Shown here in pieces: positions 1 to 8,689 of a DNA stretch of 64,000 nucleotides; position 1 is the first letter of the stretch, and each line of letters opens with the position of its first letter. The stretch spans positions 1,922,001-1,986,000 of the forward strand of contig CAWINI010000004.1 of NCBI GenBank assembly GCA_963837395.1, written 5' to 3'. The notes below the pieces were generated by a model that worked only from the letters and a program-made list of their open reading frames with translations, was not told the DNA's origin and ran no database searches. A program made the translations under genes and the position numbers. Source of the stretch: CAVZQN01 sp963837395 (lineage in GTDB: Bacteria; Acidobacteriota; HRBIN11; JAKEFK01).

Positions 1-501
1 TGCGTGCTGCGGTGGATTTATGTACAAACCGATAATATCGGCCGCTTTGCTTTCGAAGTTGGGGTCATTCGAAAGCATATAACGTTTAAAGTTATGCGGT
101 TTAACTCCTGCACGATTCCAGGTCCTGGCAACCAGCATATGGTTGATTCCCATTTTTTTTGCCAGTCTTCGGCTGCTCCAATGCGTGCTGCCATCAGTAG
201 GTTTTCGTCTGGTCCAGTTCAGAATTTTCGCCTCAAGTTGGGGAGTCAGAACCGTAACCGCAGCACCTTTGTGTCTTGCGTACAACCCAGCCAGCCGATC
301 AGCTTCAAAGCGCCTCTTCCATTTATTGATATAGGAAGCATAACAATTCAGGCGCTTTTCAATCGTGCTATAGCTTGCTCCGCTCTCCAGCATCAGAATC
401 AACCGAGATCTCCGTACCTCTTCGGCCGGCAGAATACGGGAACGCGACCTTTTTTCCAACTCTTTTTTTTCTTCAACATCCAATGCAATTTGATAACTCA
501 T
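1..501 (-). CDS. IS630-family transposase, partial (N-terminal 167 codons)
   Basis: Reading the minus strand from the ATG at 501 gives an open frame to the window edge with no stop. The first ~60 residues form a helix-turn-helix of the IS630 type (LPAEEVRRSRLILML, then a second HTH-like stretch ending NKWKRRFE), followed by the typical linker with LTPQLEAKILNW and KPTDGSTHWS. The catalytic DDE region would lie beyond the window. The start is chosen because an in-frame TGA lies just upstream. The 5' end of the gene lies close to the element end that cuts the Ser/Thr kinase. Recognition is by family motifs read by eye; confidence in the family is high, in completeness none. Confidence 0.85.
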   Translation of the reverse strand, partial: MSYQIALDVEEKKELEKRSRSRILPAEEVRRSRLILMLESGASYSTIEKRLNCYASYINKWKRRFEADRLAGLYARHKGAAVTVLTPQLEAKILNWTRRKPTDGSTHWSSRRLAKKMGINHMLVARTWNRAGVKPHNFKRYMLSNDPNFESKAADIIGLYINPPQHA

Positions 502-504
502 GCA

Positions 505-2514
505 TCAGATTATACCACTAGTCAAATCAATGTTACAACACACTAGCGTGTTTAATGCTGTTTCGTAGTTTTTGTCCATCTCAAGTACTTTGTTTATCTG
601 TGCCAATGACGCATCGAAATCCCTCGCTAAATAAAGCGCATACGACAAATCGGTCATGGATTTTAAGTTCAATGGATCAAGTTCTACTGCTTTACCCACC
701 TTTGAAATTGCATCCTTATTACGACCTTGAGAGCTAAGCAAATAGGAATACACACAATAGGCATCTACGAAATTTGGATTCAATCGGATCGCTTGCTGAA
801 ATTCTTTCTCCGCGCCGTTCCAATCCCTGTCATAAAAGAAAAGGGTTGCACCCAACGCGTGATGGCCTTCTGCTAACTCTGGTTGGAGAGTGATTGCTTT
901 CAAGGCTGCCGTTTTTGATGTTGGAAATCCTTCAGATGGCTTGAGATATCCATTCGTTGCCATCGCGCCGTAGGCATCGGCAAGACCAGCCCAAGCAAGA
1001 GAGTAGTCGGGATCTTTTTCAATTGCTCGTTTAAAATATTCAATCGATTTCCTCTGATCCTCAGCTGTGAATTTCGTCCAAAGATACTTGCCTCGTAGAT
1101 AAAATTCAAAGGCTTCTGGATTGTTTGTCGTCTGTTCGGATATTTTATTGATTTGCTGTCCTGTCAATTTAAGTTTCAAATGTTGTGAAATTTTATTGGA
1201 GACATCGGCTTGAATTTCGAGAAGACCAGACATCGGACGATCGTATTGATCTGCCCATAAAACTGATCCGTCCGCAACTTTAACCAACTCAACTCGCACA
1301 ATGAGCATGTTTCCCTGACTAGTAATACTTCCACTTGCAACAGCATCAACATCCAATTCATTACCGATTTTCCGAGGATCTATTTGCTTCCCCTTATATC
1401 CAAACACTGTGCCCGATCCCATCACTCTCAAATTCGGAACGCGCGAAATATCACTGATAATCCTATCGGTTATGCCGTCGCTCAAATATTCGGTATCAGG
1501 CCCAACACTGCGATTCACAAATGGCAGGATCGCTATGGAACGCACTGGTTGAGAAGACGATCCTGAACGGAACAAAAAAGAAAAAATAATCAAAGCAACT
1601 GCCAATGAGGAAATCATCCAGAAAAGAATCTTTGATCGAGTTGATATTTTCGTCTCTGGCCTAACAGTTGCATTGCGAAGATCGTTCAGCATTTCATCTG
1701 CAGTTGGATATCGATTTTCGGGATCTTTTTCCAAACAACGTTTGATGATTGGTTCCAAATTCTGAGAGATTGCAGATGCTTTAAGAGTCCCATGCAAAAT
1801 ATTTGTGATGACTTCATTCAGATTTTTTCCACCAAAGGGATGGATGCCAGTTGTCATTTCATACAACATGATTCCAGTAGAAAAAATATCGCTCCTTGCA
1901 TCTATCGACTTACCTCGAATTTGCTCCGGAGACATGTACGGTACTGTGCCAACAAGAGATCCGGTTTTGGTAGTCCATGCTTCAGTATCCATCTGGCTGG
2001 CAGAACTTAATGTTTCTAATAATTCAGCCTGCGAAGGATGTGAGATTCGAGCCAGTCCGAAATCAAGAATTTTCACACGTCCTTCATTGGTGATAAAAAT
2101 ATTTTCCGGCTTGATATCACGGTGAATGATTCCTTTGGAATGAGCGGCTGCTAAACCTTCAGCAATCGCAACTGCAATCGACAGAGATTCTTCGTCTGTA
2201 ATCTGTGTGCTTCCAATTTTGGAACGTAAGGATTTTCCTCGAAGAAACTCCATAACAACAAATGAAATATTTTTTTCAAATCCGACATCATGAATAGTGA
2301 GGATATTTGGATGGGAAAGCGCAGCTAATGCTTTTGCTTCGCGTTCAAAACGCGCTAAAGAATCAGGAGAATCAAGCTGTCGCTCGGTCAATATCTTAAT
2401 GGCAACATCGCGATCCAAACGATGATCTCTTGCGGTATACACTTCCCCCATTCCACCTTTCGCAAGAAATGAAGTAATTTCGTAGGGGCCTAATCGCGTA
2501 CCTGGTTGCAGCAT
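505..2514 (-). CDS. Ser/Thr protein kinase with TolB/FlgO-like and TPR regions, C-terminus truncated by IS
   Basis: Membrane-bound signalling kinase. Residues ~11-275 form a Hanks-type kinase domain: glycine loop AKGGMGEVY, catalytic loop HRDIKPEN, DFG motif DFGLA, and a GTVPYMSPEQ activation-loop end. A single transmembrane helix follows (about residues 293-314), then a FlgO/TolB-N-like domain beginning SIAILPFVN, then TPR repeats (about 465-650). This layout is common in Acidobacteriota. The TPR homology stops at ETALNTL; the last residues and stop are encoded by DNA assigned to the IS630 end, so the native C-terminus is lost. It lies 10 bp after the pilT-like gene, so co-transcription is likely. 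The substrate is unknown. Confidence 0.85.
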   Translation of the reverse strand: MLQPGTRLGPYEITSFLAKGGMGEVYTARDHRLDRDVAIKILTERQLDSPDSLARFEREAKALAALSHPNILTIHDVGFEKNISFVVMEFLRGKSLRSKIGSTQITDEESLSIAVAIAEGLAAAHSKGIIHRDIKPENIFITNEGRVKILDFGLARISHPSQAELLETLSSASQMDTEAWTTKTGSLVGTVPYMSPEQIRGKSIDARSDIFSTGIMLYEMTTGIHPFGGKNLNEVITNILHGTLKASAISQNLEPIIKRCLEKDPENRYPTADEMLNDLRNATVRPETKISTRSKILFWMISSLAVALIIFSFLFRSGSSSQPVRSIAILPFVNRSVGPDTEYLSDGITDRIISDISRVPNLRVMGSGTVFGYKGKQIDPRKIGNELDVDAVASGSITSQGNMLIVRVELVKVADGSVLWADQYDRPMSGLLEIQADVSNKISQHLKLKLTGQQINKISEQTTNNPEAFEFYLRGKYLWTKFTAEDQRKSIEYFKRAIEKDPDYSLAWAGLADAYGAMATNGYLKPSEGFPTSKTAALKAITLQPELAEGHHALGATLFFYDRDWNGAEKEFQQAIRLNPNFVDAYCVYSYLLSSQGRNKDAISKVGKAVELDPLNLKSMTDLSYALYLARDFDASLAQINKVLEMDKNYETALNTLVCCNIDLTSGII
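509..538 (-). promoter_or_regulatory. Putative transposase promoter, TTGTAA-18-TATAAT
   Basis: On the minus strand TTGTAA (533-538) and a perfect TATAAT (509-514) are separated by 18 bp. The start codon at 501 lies only 7 nt after the -10 box, so the transcript would begin at or next to the ATG and be essentially leaderless. Seen in sequence; promoter activity is inference. Confidence 0.45.
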
Positions 2515-2524
2515 CTGAATCGCA

Positions 2525-3733
2525 TCATTCTTTTAAAAATGATGACAGTTCATCCAAGTGTGACGCGTGGATTTGAGCTTCATTTTCAGTGATTAAGTTA
2601 CGACGCACAAGTTGCGATAATGAATCTTCGAGTGTGATCATCCCCAATTTTCTTCCAAGCGTCATTTCAGTATGAAGATGATGAAGAGCGCCTTTACGGA
2701 TGTGATGTCGAACCGCATCATTTGCTACTAAGATTTCACAGGCAACAACACGTCCGCGGCCATTCCTTTTAGGAATCAACTGTTGATAAACAATTGCTGA
2801 AAGAGCCATCGAAAGTTGCTGCCGGATTTGTGGTTGTTGATCGGCTGGAAAAACATCAACGATTCGATGAACTGTTTGCGCCGCATCATTGGTGTGAACA
2901 GTTGTAAGGACAAGATGTCCCGTTTCTGCCGCAGTTAACACTGTGCGGATAGTTTCAAGATCCCGCATTTCGCCGACAAGAATCACATCAGGATCCTGAC
3001 GCAATGCAGCTCTGAGTGCTTCAGCAAAACTGATTGCATCCGATCCAACTTCAATCTGTTCAACTACTGATTCACGATGAATGTGTTCATACTCAACCGG
3101 ATCTTCAATCGTAACAATATGCTTTTTTTCGCGGCGATTAATTGTGTTCAGCACTGCAGCAAGAGTTGTTGATTTTCCGCATCCAGTTGGACCTGTAGCT
3201 AAAATCAAGCCGCGCGAGTGTCTGGTTAATTCTTCCAGCGATTCCGGCAAACCGAGTTCGGCAATTGATGGAATAGTCCGCGGCAACAAACGAAGAGCAG
3301 CTGCAGTACCGAGGCGTGTTCTGTGAAGATTGATACGAAAACGGCCAAGCGATGGAATTCCAATCGTAAGATCTACAGCGCCTCCTTCCATGAATCGGCG
3401 CCGGCGTTCTGCGGACAATGATGAAAGCAAAAACGAAGCTGCTGCATCAGGACCTAAAACTTCACCACCAAGCGGAACTAATGCGCCGTGAATCCGCATC
3501 GTAGGAGGTGCACCTGGGACCAACAAAAGGTCAGTAGCATTTCGGCGGGCTACTTCGATGAGATAGGTTTTCAGCTGAGCCGCACCTTCTTCTGTTTCAG
3601 CAAGCGCTGTGGAAGAAACTTGCGCAGCATCTTCAGATCGCATCAATTCCAATGAAGGTTCTTTTTCTGATTCCGAATTTTCACGATCAGAATTCAACTC
3701 GCGAATAAATCGATTCAGCTCATTAGTGTCCAT
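2525..3733 (-). CDS. PilT-like type IV pilus retraction ATPase
   Basis: Secretion-type ATPase of the PilT/PilU group, cytoplasmic motor for pilus retraction. Visible signatures: Walker A GPTGCGKST, Asp box VTIEDPVEYEH, Walker B-like DPDVILVGEMRD, and the His box TTVHTNDA. About 400 aa, somewhat longer than classical PilT because of a ~45-residue acidic N-terminal extension. An upstream in-frame TTG would add four residues; the ATG at 3733 is preferred. Neighbours are a kinase (10 bp downstream) and no other pilus genes, although a prepilin-like gene and a ComEA-like gene lie near 58-59 kb. PilT versus PilU cannot be separated from sequence alone. Confidence 0.85.
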   Translation of the reverse strand: MDTNELNRFIRELNSDRENSESEKEPSLELMRSEDAAQVSSTALAETEEGAAQLKTYLIEVARRNATDLLLVPGAPPTMRIHGALVPLGGEVLGPDAAASFLLSSLSAERRRRFMEGGAVDLTIGIPSLGRFRINLHRTRLGTAAALRLLPRTIPSIAELGLPESLEELTRHSRGLILATGPTGCGKSTTLAAVLNTINRREKKHIVTIEDPVEYEHIHRESVVEQIEVGSDAISFAEALRAALRQDPDVILVGEMRDLETIRTVLTAAETGHLVLTTVHTNDAAQTVHRIVDVFPADQQPQIRQQLSMALSAIVYQQLIPKRNGRGRVVACEILVANDAVRHHIRKGALHHLHTEMTLGRKLGMITLEDSLSQLVRRNLITENEAQIHASHLDELSSFLKE

Positions 3734-3792
3734 AGGTTGTTGCAAATATTATATAGCGCCCTCATCGTACTCGGCGGTTAAAAAGAGCCTAC

Positions 3793-3830
3793 CAAAAACT
3801 CAGGCCGGGCAGCGGACGCCACCCGGCCTG
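3793..3830 (-). terminator. Rho-independent terminator after the radical SAM gene
   Basis: A perfect 9-bp inverted repeat (CAGGCCGGG / CCCGGCCTG, 12-nt loop, 3801-3830) followed on the minus strand by a run of five T. It sits just after the stop codon at 3848. Confidence 0.75.
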
Positions 3831-3847
3831 TAATAGATTAGTTGCTT

Positions 3848-5830
3848 TTAATCGCCGCCGACGGACGACGTTTCCGGTTTTTTATCTTCACGAATCTGAT
3901 ACAGCTTTGTTCCCAGTAATTGTTGCTGCATCATCTTGCGTCGCATGATTTCTTCATCATGCGCATTCTGTGGTCCGTCGCCTTTAACGCGAACACGCGA
4001 TGCGTGATCTTCATTAATATTCAACTGATGCTCAGCATTGTCCATCGGTACGGCTTTTCCGTTTGCATAGACAGTGTGTTTGCCATGCTTTTTATACCAT
4101 TGTGAAACGGTGGCATTCTGATGCATTTTTTCCAGAATGTTTCGCCAGCCGATTCCTGTATTGTACGCACAGAAAGAAATTTCACCTTCTTGCGTACCGT
4201 AAGGAATGATGCACATTTCGGTACGGCGGAAATCGTAGTTGAACAAATCCTGAAACCACATTCCGGCTACGAACAAGAAATTCCATGGATCTTTACGGCG
4301 TTCCAGACCAATGCCGTAATTTTTTCCGGTCAAGGCAAATGATTTATCGAACTTTTTGAACATCGCCATGATGGTAAAACTTTTTGGCGCGCCGAATGGA
4401 TCATAGTTCTTCAACAACGCAAGTCCCATCATAAGGTTCGACATGATTTTCCCGCGTGCCGCGTCATTGATTTTCTTTACATCATCAACCAATCCCGGAA
4501 TGTTTAAGAACGCAGGTACAGGCGCCATTTCTTGAGTTTCTTTGTTGATCATGAGCGCCGTTCCAACTCCGCAGTTTGGATGACAACCGCAGCTCACCTG
4601 CCCCCATTGCGCATCAGGACCGTGAACGAGATCGGCATAATCGGCGAATGTACTCATCAATGAAATCGGAAACCAATCGCGCCGCGGTTCTGTTAATCCG
4701 GTTTGATGTTTCACATCATAAGCAAGATGTGAAAGTGTGTAGCGCTGACGTAATCTGCGTTCATCCGTAATCTCTTCATCGCGTCCTGTAAAAGATACAG
4801 GTTGAAATGCGATGAATGCGATCTTTTTCGGATTCCTGCGCGCAAATTCGATGATTGGTCCAACCTGATCGTTGTTAACGGTGTTCACAAGCGATACAAC
4901 TAGGATGATTTCCACACCGGCATCGTGCAGATTTTCAATTGCACGCAGTTTTACATCAAATAAATTTCCAATTTTACGATGGTTGTTTGCATCGTTTCCG
5001 ATTCCGTCAAATTGCAGGTAGGCATAACGGAGACCGGCTTCTGCTGCTTCCTTCGCATATTCAGGATCCTGCGCAAAACGGATTCCGTTTGTCGCAGCCT
5101 GAACGCTGTTGTAACCAACTTTCCGCGCATATCGAATTGCTTCGATAAAATTCGGAGACATTGTTGGTTCACCACCGGAAAATTGAATCGACATTTGGCG
5201 GCGCGGTTTAATCTGAATCGCGTTGTCCAGAATTTCCTTGATCTCTTCCATCGATAGTTCATGAACAAAACCAACTTGATTGGCATCCATGAAACAAGGA
5301 TCGCACATCATGTTGCAGCGATTCGTAAGATCAACCGTTAAAACTGAACCTCTTCCATGTTTGATGGAACTGGTTCCGTGATTGTGTAACGTCGCATCAT
5401 TGTGTGCATCGATATCACGACCCGGATAGTTATTTTCGATGTGCTCCAAAAACTTGGAGTCGATCGCCATGATGTCCTCAATTTTTCCATGTTCAGGACA
5501 TTCCTTGACCATCCAGATTTGTCCATCCCTTTCCACAATATCAGCTTTGATTTCGCCTACATGTTCGTTGATTAATGTACGATAATCCTGATCGCCCGAA
5601 AGTATTTTTGAGCGAGCTTCACGAACACATATTGGACACAACGAATCGGTCGTCCTGGGCCAACCTAAAGTCGGTTTCGACTTTTGCCAGGATTTCAATA
5701 ACGGCTTTTCTGACCACTTCGGTGTGAACGATGGATTGGGACGGTATTTGTTGAAAAAGTGAATACCGTTGAATAGACCTTTTCCTAAGAGCGTAAGGCC
5801 TTTATCAACATATTTAATTAACGGATGCAT
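3848..5830 (-). CDS. Radical SAM protein of the MJ0619/Tes-like family (candidate membrane-spanning lipid synthase)
   Basis: About 660 aa. An N-terminal rubredoxin-like zinc site (SLCPICV and, ~50 residues later, KECPEHG) precedes a radical SAM core with CNMMCDPC (CxxxCxxC) and a SAM-binding SGGEPT motif. A further Cys cluster (CGCHPNCGVG) lies C-terminal to the core. This order matches MJ0619-type enzymes, which in archaea include tetraether synthase (Tes), joining two lipid tails by C-C bonds; bacterial homologues have been linked to membrane-spanning lipids. The start at 5830 is preferred to 5878 because AAGGGAG lies 6 nt upstream and MHPLIKYVDK begins the conserved part. Single-gene unit with its own terminator and a structured leader. 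The exact substrate is inference; another C-C bond-forming lipid role is possible. Confidence 0.7.
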   Translation of the reverse strand: MHPLIKYVDKGLTLLGKGLFNGIHFFNKYRPNPSFTPKWSEKPLLKSWQKSKPTLGWPRTTDSLCPICVREARSKILSGDQDYRTLINEHVGEIKADIVERDGQIWMVKECPEHGKIEDIMAIDSKFLEHIENNYPGRDIDAHNDATLHNHGTSSIKHGRGSVLTVDLTNRCNMMCDPCFMDANQVGFVHELSMEEIKEILDNAIQIKPRRQMSIQFSGGEPTMSPNFIEAIRYARKVGYNSVQAATNGIRFAQDPEYAKEAAEAGLRYAYLQFDGIGNDANNHRKIGNLFDVKLRAIENLHDAGVEIILVVSLVNTVNNDQVGPIIEFARRNPKKIAFIAFQPVSFTGRDEEITDERRLRQRYTLSHLAYDVKHQTGLTEPRRDWFPISLMSTFADYADLVHGPDAQWGQVSCGCHPNCGVGTALMINKETQEMAPVPAFLNIPGLVDDVKKINDAARGKIMSNLMMGLALLKNYDPFGAPKSFTIMAMFKKFDKSFALTGKNYGIGLERRKDPWNFLFVAGMWFQDLFNYDFRRTEMCIIPYGTQEGEISFCAYNTGIGWRNILEKMHQNATVSQWYKKHGKHTVYANGKAVPMDNAEHQLNINEDHASRVRVKGDGPQNAHDEEIMRRKMMQQQLLGTKLYQIREDKKPETSSVGGD

Positions 5831-6269
5831 AATGAACTCCCTTTCTGAAGTGAAAGGCTTTCCTTTCGTGTTCTTCAAGCCGCTTCAGGATCACCCCTTT
5901 GGTGCCCGAAGCCTTATAAGAACCAATAAATGGGTATAATAACTTTGAGATTAAAACACATAGGCTCGAGAAACACAATCGAATTATCGGCTAAATCCTG
6001 AAAAAATTCCAGTTTCTGGGCAAATTCCGTTACTTTATTCATCCGGACGTTGTGTTTTTCCTCCAAAAACGTCCGTTTGCTATCTCTTATTTTCAAAGTC
6101 GCTTTTTAAGCCTTTTTTTCTTTTACCCCTTTTGCAACTCCAAAAAACTGAATCTTAAAACTGACCTTTCGTGAAAAATATGCATTCTGCGGAATAATTC
6201 CACGCTCTCCTCAATAGTTTGACGACGTAAATCGCTGCCGTTATGATGGAGACATCCCGGGGGTTAGGC
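5831..6269. other. Divergent intergenic region with two hairpins
   Basis: About 440 bp between two divergent genes. On the minus strand, in the radical SAM leader, an imperfect ~12-bp hairpin at 5882-5912 (GCTTC...GAAGC arms, CACC/GGTG inner stem). A second, perfect 8-bp hairpin at 6044-6075 (CGGACGTT / AACGTCCG, 16-nt loop). A possible TTGTGT-17-TTTAAT promoter for the minus strand lies around 5955-5985. A short minus-strand ORF (about 41-60 codons ending at 5914) has no convincing ribosome site and is not called. Confidence 0.4.
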
Positions 6270-8159
6270 ATGAGTCTTGTTGTTTATGTATCATCAAGAA
6301 TCAATTGTGATTCAATTGCCAGGGTTCTTGAACAACATGATCTTCAGGTAAAAGAAATTTCCCCCGCAATCCTGGAAGATCCATCCCCCAAAATTCTAAT
6401 TGCTGAAAAATCCGATCTGAAAAAGCTTCCTGATAATGTTCAGGGAATTCTTTTGGTGGCTGAAAATGAAGATTCAATCAGTAGCTTGCAGCTGCCGGAA
6501 AATATCACCATGGATTTCTGTGAAGATGGATTATCGGCACACAAACTTCAGAACGTGATTAAGGCTGTTTTGTTGATGCAGCAAATTCAGGAAATTCGTT
6601 CCGAGCGCGATACATCACTAAGACGATTGAAGGAGTTGAACAACATCGGAGTTTCTCTTTCCACTGAACGCGATCTATTAAAGCTTGGAGATTTGATTCT
6701 CCGAAAAAGCCGCGAAATCACAGCAGCAGATGCTGGGAGCCTTTATCTTGTGGAAGGCGAAGAAGAATCGGATAAGCATCTGCGATTCAAAATTACACAA
6801 AACGATTCAATGAAAATGGATTATGAGGAATCGGTAATTCCACTTACGAAAGAAAGCATTGCCGGTTATGTGGCATCAACAGGGGAAACATTAAACATTC
6901 CAGACGTCTATGACATTCCCCCTGACCAGGAATACAAATTTAATCGCAATTTTGATGAACAGACTGGATACCGCACAACATCAACACTTGCGGTTCCAAT
7001 GAAAAATCATAAAAACGAAATCGTAGGTGTCATTCAATTAATTAACCGGAAGATTGATTTCCAAACAAAGTTGAATCTTGAGAATTACAGAAACGTAACC
7101 CGTTCATTTGATGATGATGATGAAGATTTAGTTAGTTCGCTTGCTTCACAAGCTGCGGTTGCATTGGAAAATAGCAGATTGATTCGAAATATCGAAACGT
7201 TGTTTGAAGGTTTCGTTACAGCATCGGTTACTGCAATTGAATCGCGCGATCCAACAACTTCCGGACATTCATTCCGAGTTGCCGATTTAACCGTAGGTCT
7301 TGCAAAAGTGGTAGACCAGGCTGATGGACAATTCAAAGACATCAGTTTCACTTCCGATGAAATTAAGGAAATGCGCTATGCCGGGCTTCTACATGACTTC
7401 GGGAAAGTCGGGGTGCGTGAAAATGTTTTGGTAAAAGCGAAAAAACTTTACCCGATGCAGCTTGAGCTGATCCGTGAGCGGTTCAATCACTATCAACGAG
7501 CATGGGAGGCAGAATATTACAAATCGAAATTGGATGTTCTGCTGCAGCATGGAAAAGATGGTTATGATGCACAGGACAAATTGCTTGAACAGGTTTTTCA
7601 AAATCGCCTGAATTCTTTGCAAGATTATCTGAATTTCATCATCGAAAGTAATGAGCCTAACATTTTAGCTGATGGAAATTTTGAAAAGCTATTAATGATT
7701 GCTGCTGATAACCAATTAATTCCACCGGGACTCCAGGAACCTATGTTGAGGCCTGATGAGGTGCAGCTTTTATCAATCCGGAAAGGAAGTTTGAACGATC
7801 GAGAACGGATTGAAATTGAATCTCATGTTACACATACATTTCTTTTTCTCAGCAAAATTCCCTGGACATCAGAATTGAAGCGCGTTCCTACAATTGCTTA
7901 TGGTCATCATGAAAAATTAAATGGCTCGGGATATCCGAATCGTTCGAATGCTGAAGAGATTCCGATTCAGACTCGAATGATGACGATTTCAGATATTTAC
8001 GATGCCTTAACAGCATCGGATCGGCCTTATAAGAAAGCGGTTCCGCGGGATCGGGCACTTGATATCCTGAATGCTGAAGTGAAATCGGGTCAAATCGATC
8101 AGAATTTGTTTCAAATCTTCCTGGACGCAAAGATTTATTTGTTAAGTTCTGGGAAATAA
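6270..8159 (+). CDS. GAF and HD-GYP domain protein, probable c-di-GMP phosphodiesterase
   Basis: Cytoplasmic signalling protein, ~629 aa. The N-terminal ~105 residues look like a degenerate receiver domain without an obvious phospho-acceptor Asp. A GAF sensor domain covers about 125-310. The C-terminal HD-GYP domain has HSFRVADL, HDFGKVG (HD pair) and HHEKLNGSGYP (GYP signature). Unusually, about 100 residues, helical and polar, are inserted between the HD motif and the ESHVTHT helix. Known HD-GYP enzymes hydrolyse c-di-GMP. ATG 6270 (GGGGG 6 nt upstream) is preferred to 6243. A 22-bp tandem duplication crosses its stop codon. No operon partner is evident. Confidence 0.82.
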   Translation: MSLVVYVSSRINCDSIARVLEQHDLQVKEISPAILEDPSPKILIAEKSDLKKLPDNVQGILLVAENEDSISSLQLPENITMDFCEDGLSAHKLQNVIKAVLLMQQIQEIRSERDTSLRRLKELNNIGVSLSTERDLLKLGDLILRKSREITAADAGSLYLVEGEEESDKHLRFKITQNDSMKMDYEESVIPLTKESIAGYVASTGETLNIPDVYDIPPDQEYKFNRNFDEQTGYRTTSTLAVPMKNHKNEIVGVIQLINRKIDFQTKLNLENYRNVTRSFDDDDEDLVSSLASQAAVALENSRLIRNIETLFEGFVTASVTAIESRDPTTSGHSFRVADLTVGLAKVVDQADGQFKDISFTSDEIKEMRYAGLLHDFGKVGVRENVLVKAKKLYPMQLELIRERFNHYQRAWEAEYYKSKLDVLLQHGKDGYDAQDKLLEQVFQNRLNSLQDYLNFIIESNEPNILADGNFEKLLMIAADNQLIPPGLQEPMLRPDEVQLLSIRKGSLNDRERIEIESHVTHTFLFLSKIPWTSELKRVPTIAYGHHEKLNGSGYPNRSNAEEIPIQTRMMTISDIYDALTASDRPYKKAVPRDRALDILNAEVKSGQIDQNLFQIFLDAKIYLLSSGK

Positions 8160-8180
8160 TTTGTTAAGTTCTGGCAAATA
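8137..8180 (+). repeat. 22-bp tandem duplication across the HD-GYP stop codon
   Basis: Two adjacent copies (8137-8158 and 8159-8180) starting ATTTGTTAAGTTCTGG differ at a single base. The first copy contains the last codons and the TAA stop of the HD-GYP gene; the second lies just outside it. Confidence 0.9.
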
Positions 8181-8210
8181 ACCGCACAAAGTGACTAAAA
8201 TTACGATTGC

Positions 8211-8681
8211 ATGGATCGTAGAACATTTTTATCCCGCCTTACTTACCTGTTTTCATTTTTAACTGCAACACTCATATCACTTCCCTTCTTTCGATTCCTG
8301 TTTGGATTCACTTCCACGGGTGAAACAAACCGATGGTACAAACTAGTGTCATTGGATTCACCTGAACTGTCGGAAGAAGTTTCACGCGTACGTTGCACAC
8401 GCGTTGTGAGACAGGGCTGGCAATCAAGAATTACGGAAGAAATCGTTTGGGTGCGAAAGAAAAAAGATGGAAGTTTTATTGTTTTTGATACTCATTGTAC
8501 GCATTTAGGTTGTGCTGTTTCCTGGGAATCAAAAGAGCGCAAATTTCATTGCCCTTGTCATGGAGGAGTTTACGATGCGGATGGAAATCGCATTGAAGGA
8601 CCACCTCCACGTCCATTACAACGATACGATACCAAAATTGCAGACGGCGCTTTGCAGATTGGAAAGCTTAAGAATTTGTAA
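8211..8681 (+). CDS. Rieske [2Fe-2S] subunit of a cytochrome bc-type complex
   Basis: About 156 aa. The N-terminus carries a twin-arginine type motif (DRRTFLSRL) followed by a hydrophobic helix (~10-35), as expected for a Tat-exported, membrane-anchored Rieske protein. Cluster ligands are visible as CTHLGC and CPCHGG. In quinol:cytochrome c oxidoreductases it takes electrons from quinol at the outer membrane face and passes them to cytochrome c. It is followed 68 bp later by the cytochrome b/c fusion, with GC-rich palindromes between them, so the two likely form one complex. Length and motifs are normal for QcrA/PetC-type proteins. Confidence 0.92.
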   Translation: MDRRTFLSRLTYLFSFLTATLISLPFFRFLFGFTSTGETNRWYKLVSLDSPELSEEVSRVRCTRVVRQGWQSRITEEIVWVRKKKDGSFIVFDTHCTHLGCAVSWESKERKFHCPCHGGVYDADGNRIEGPPPRPLQRYDTKIADGALQIGKLKNL

Positions 8682-8689
8682 CGCCGGCA

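Larger units (their letters stand above)
1..545 (-). mobile_element. IS630-family insertion sequence, one end only (continues outside the window)
   Basis: The transposase gene and about 44 bp of terminal DNA beyond its start are present; the other end lies left of the window. The element boundary is placed at the TA dinucleotide 544-545 because the downstream kinase reading frame loses its TPR homology exactly there, and IS630/mariner-type elements insert at TA. The terminal inverted repeat cannot be verified since only one end is visible. Confidence 0.65.

Noticed and set aside
4..546. Plus-strand ORF at the window start
   Set aside because: It is the antisense of the IS630 transposase, which has recognisable family motifs; the plus-strand protein has none.
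5914..6096. Short minus-strand ORF upstream of the Tes-like gene
   Set aside because: No good ribosome site (GGAGG is 17 nt from the only likely ATG), no family resemblance, and the region is better read as a structured leader.
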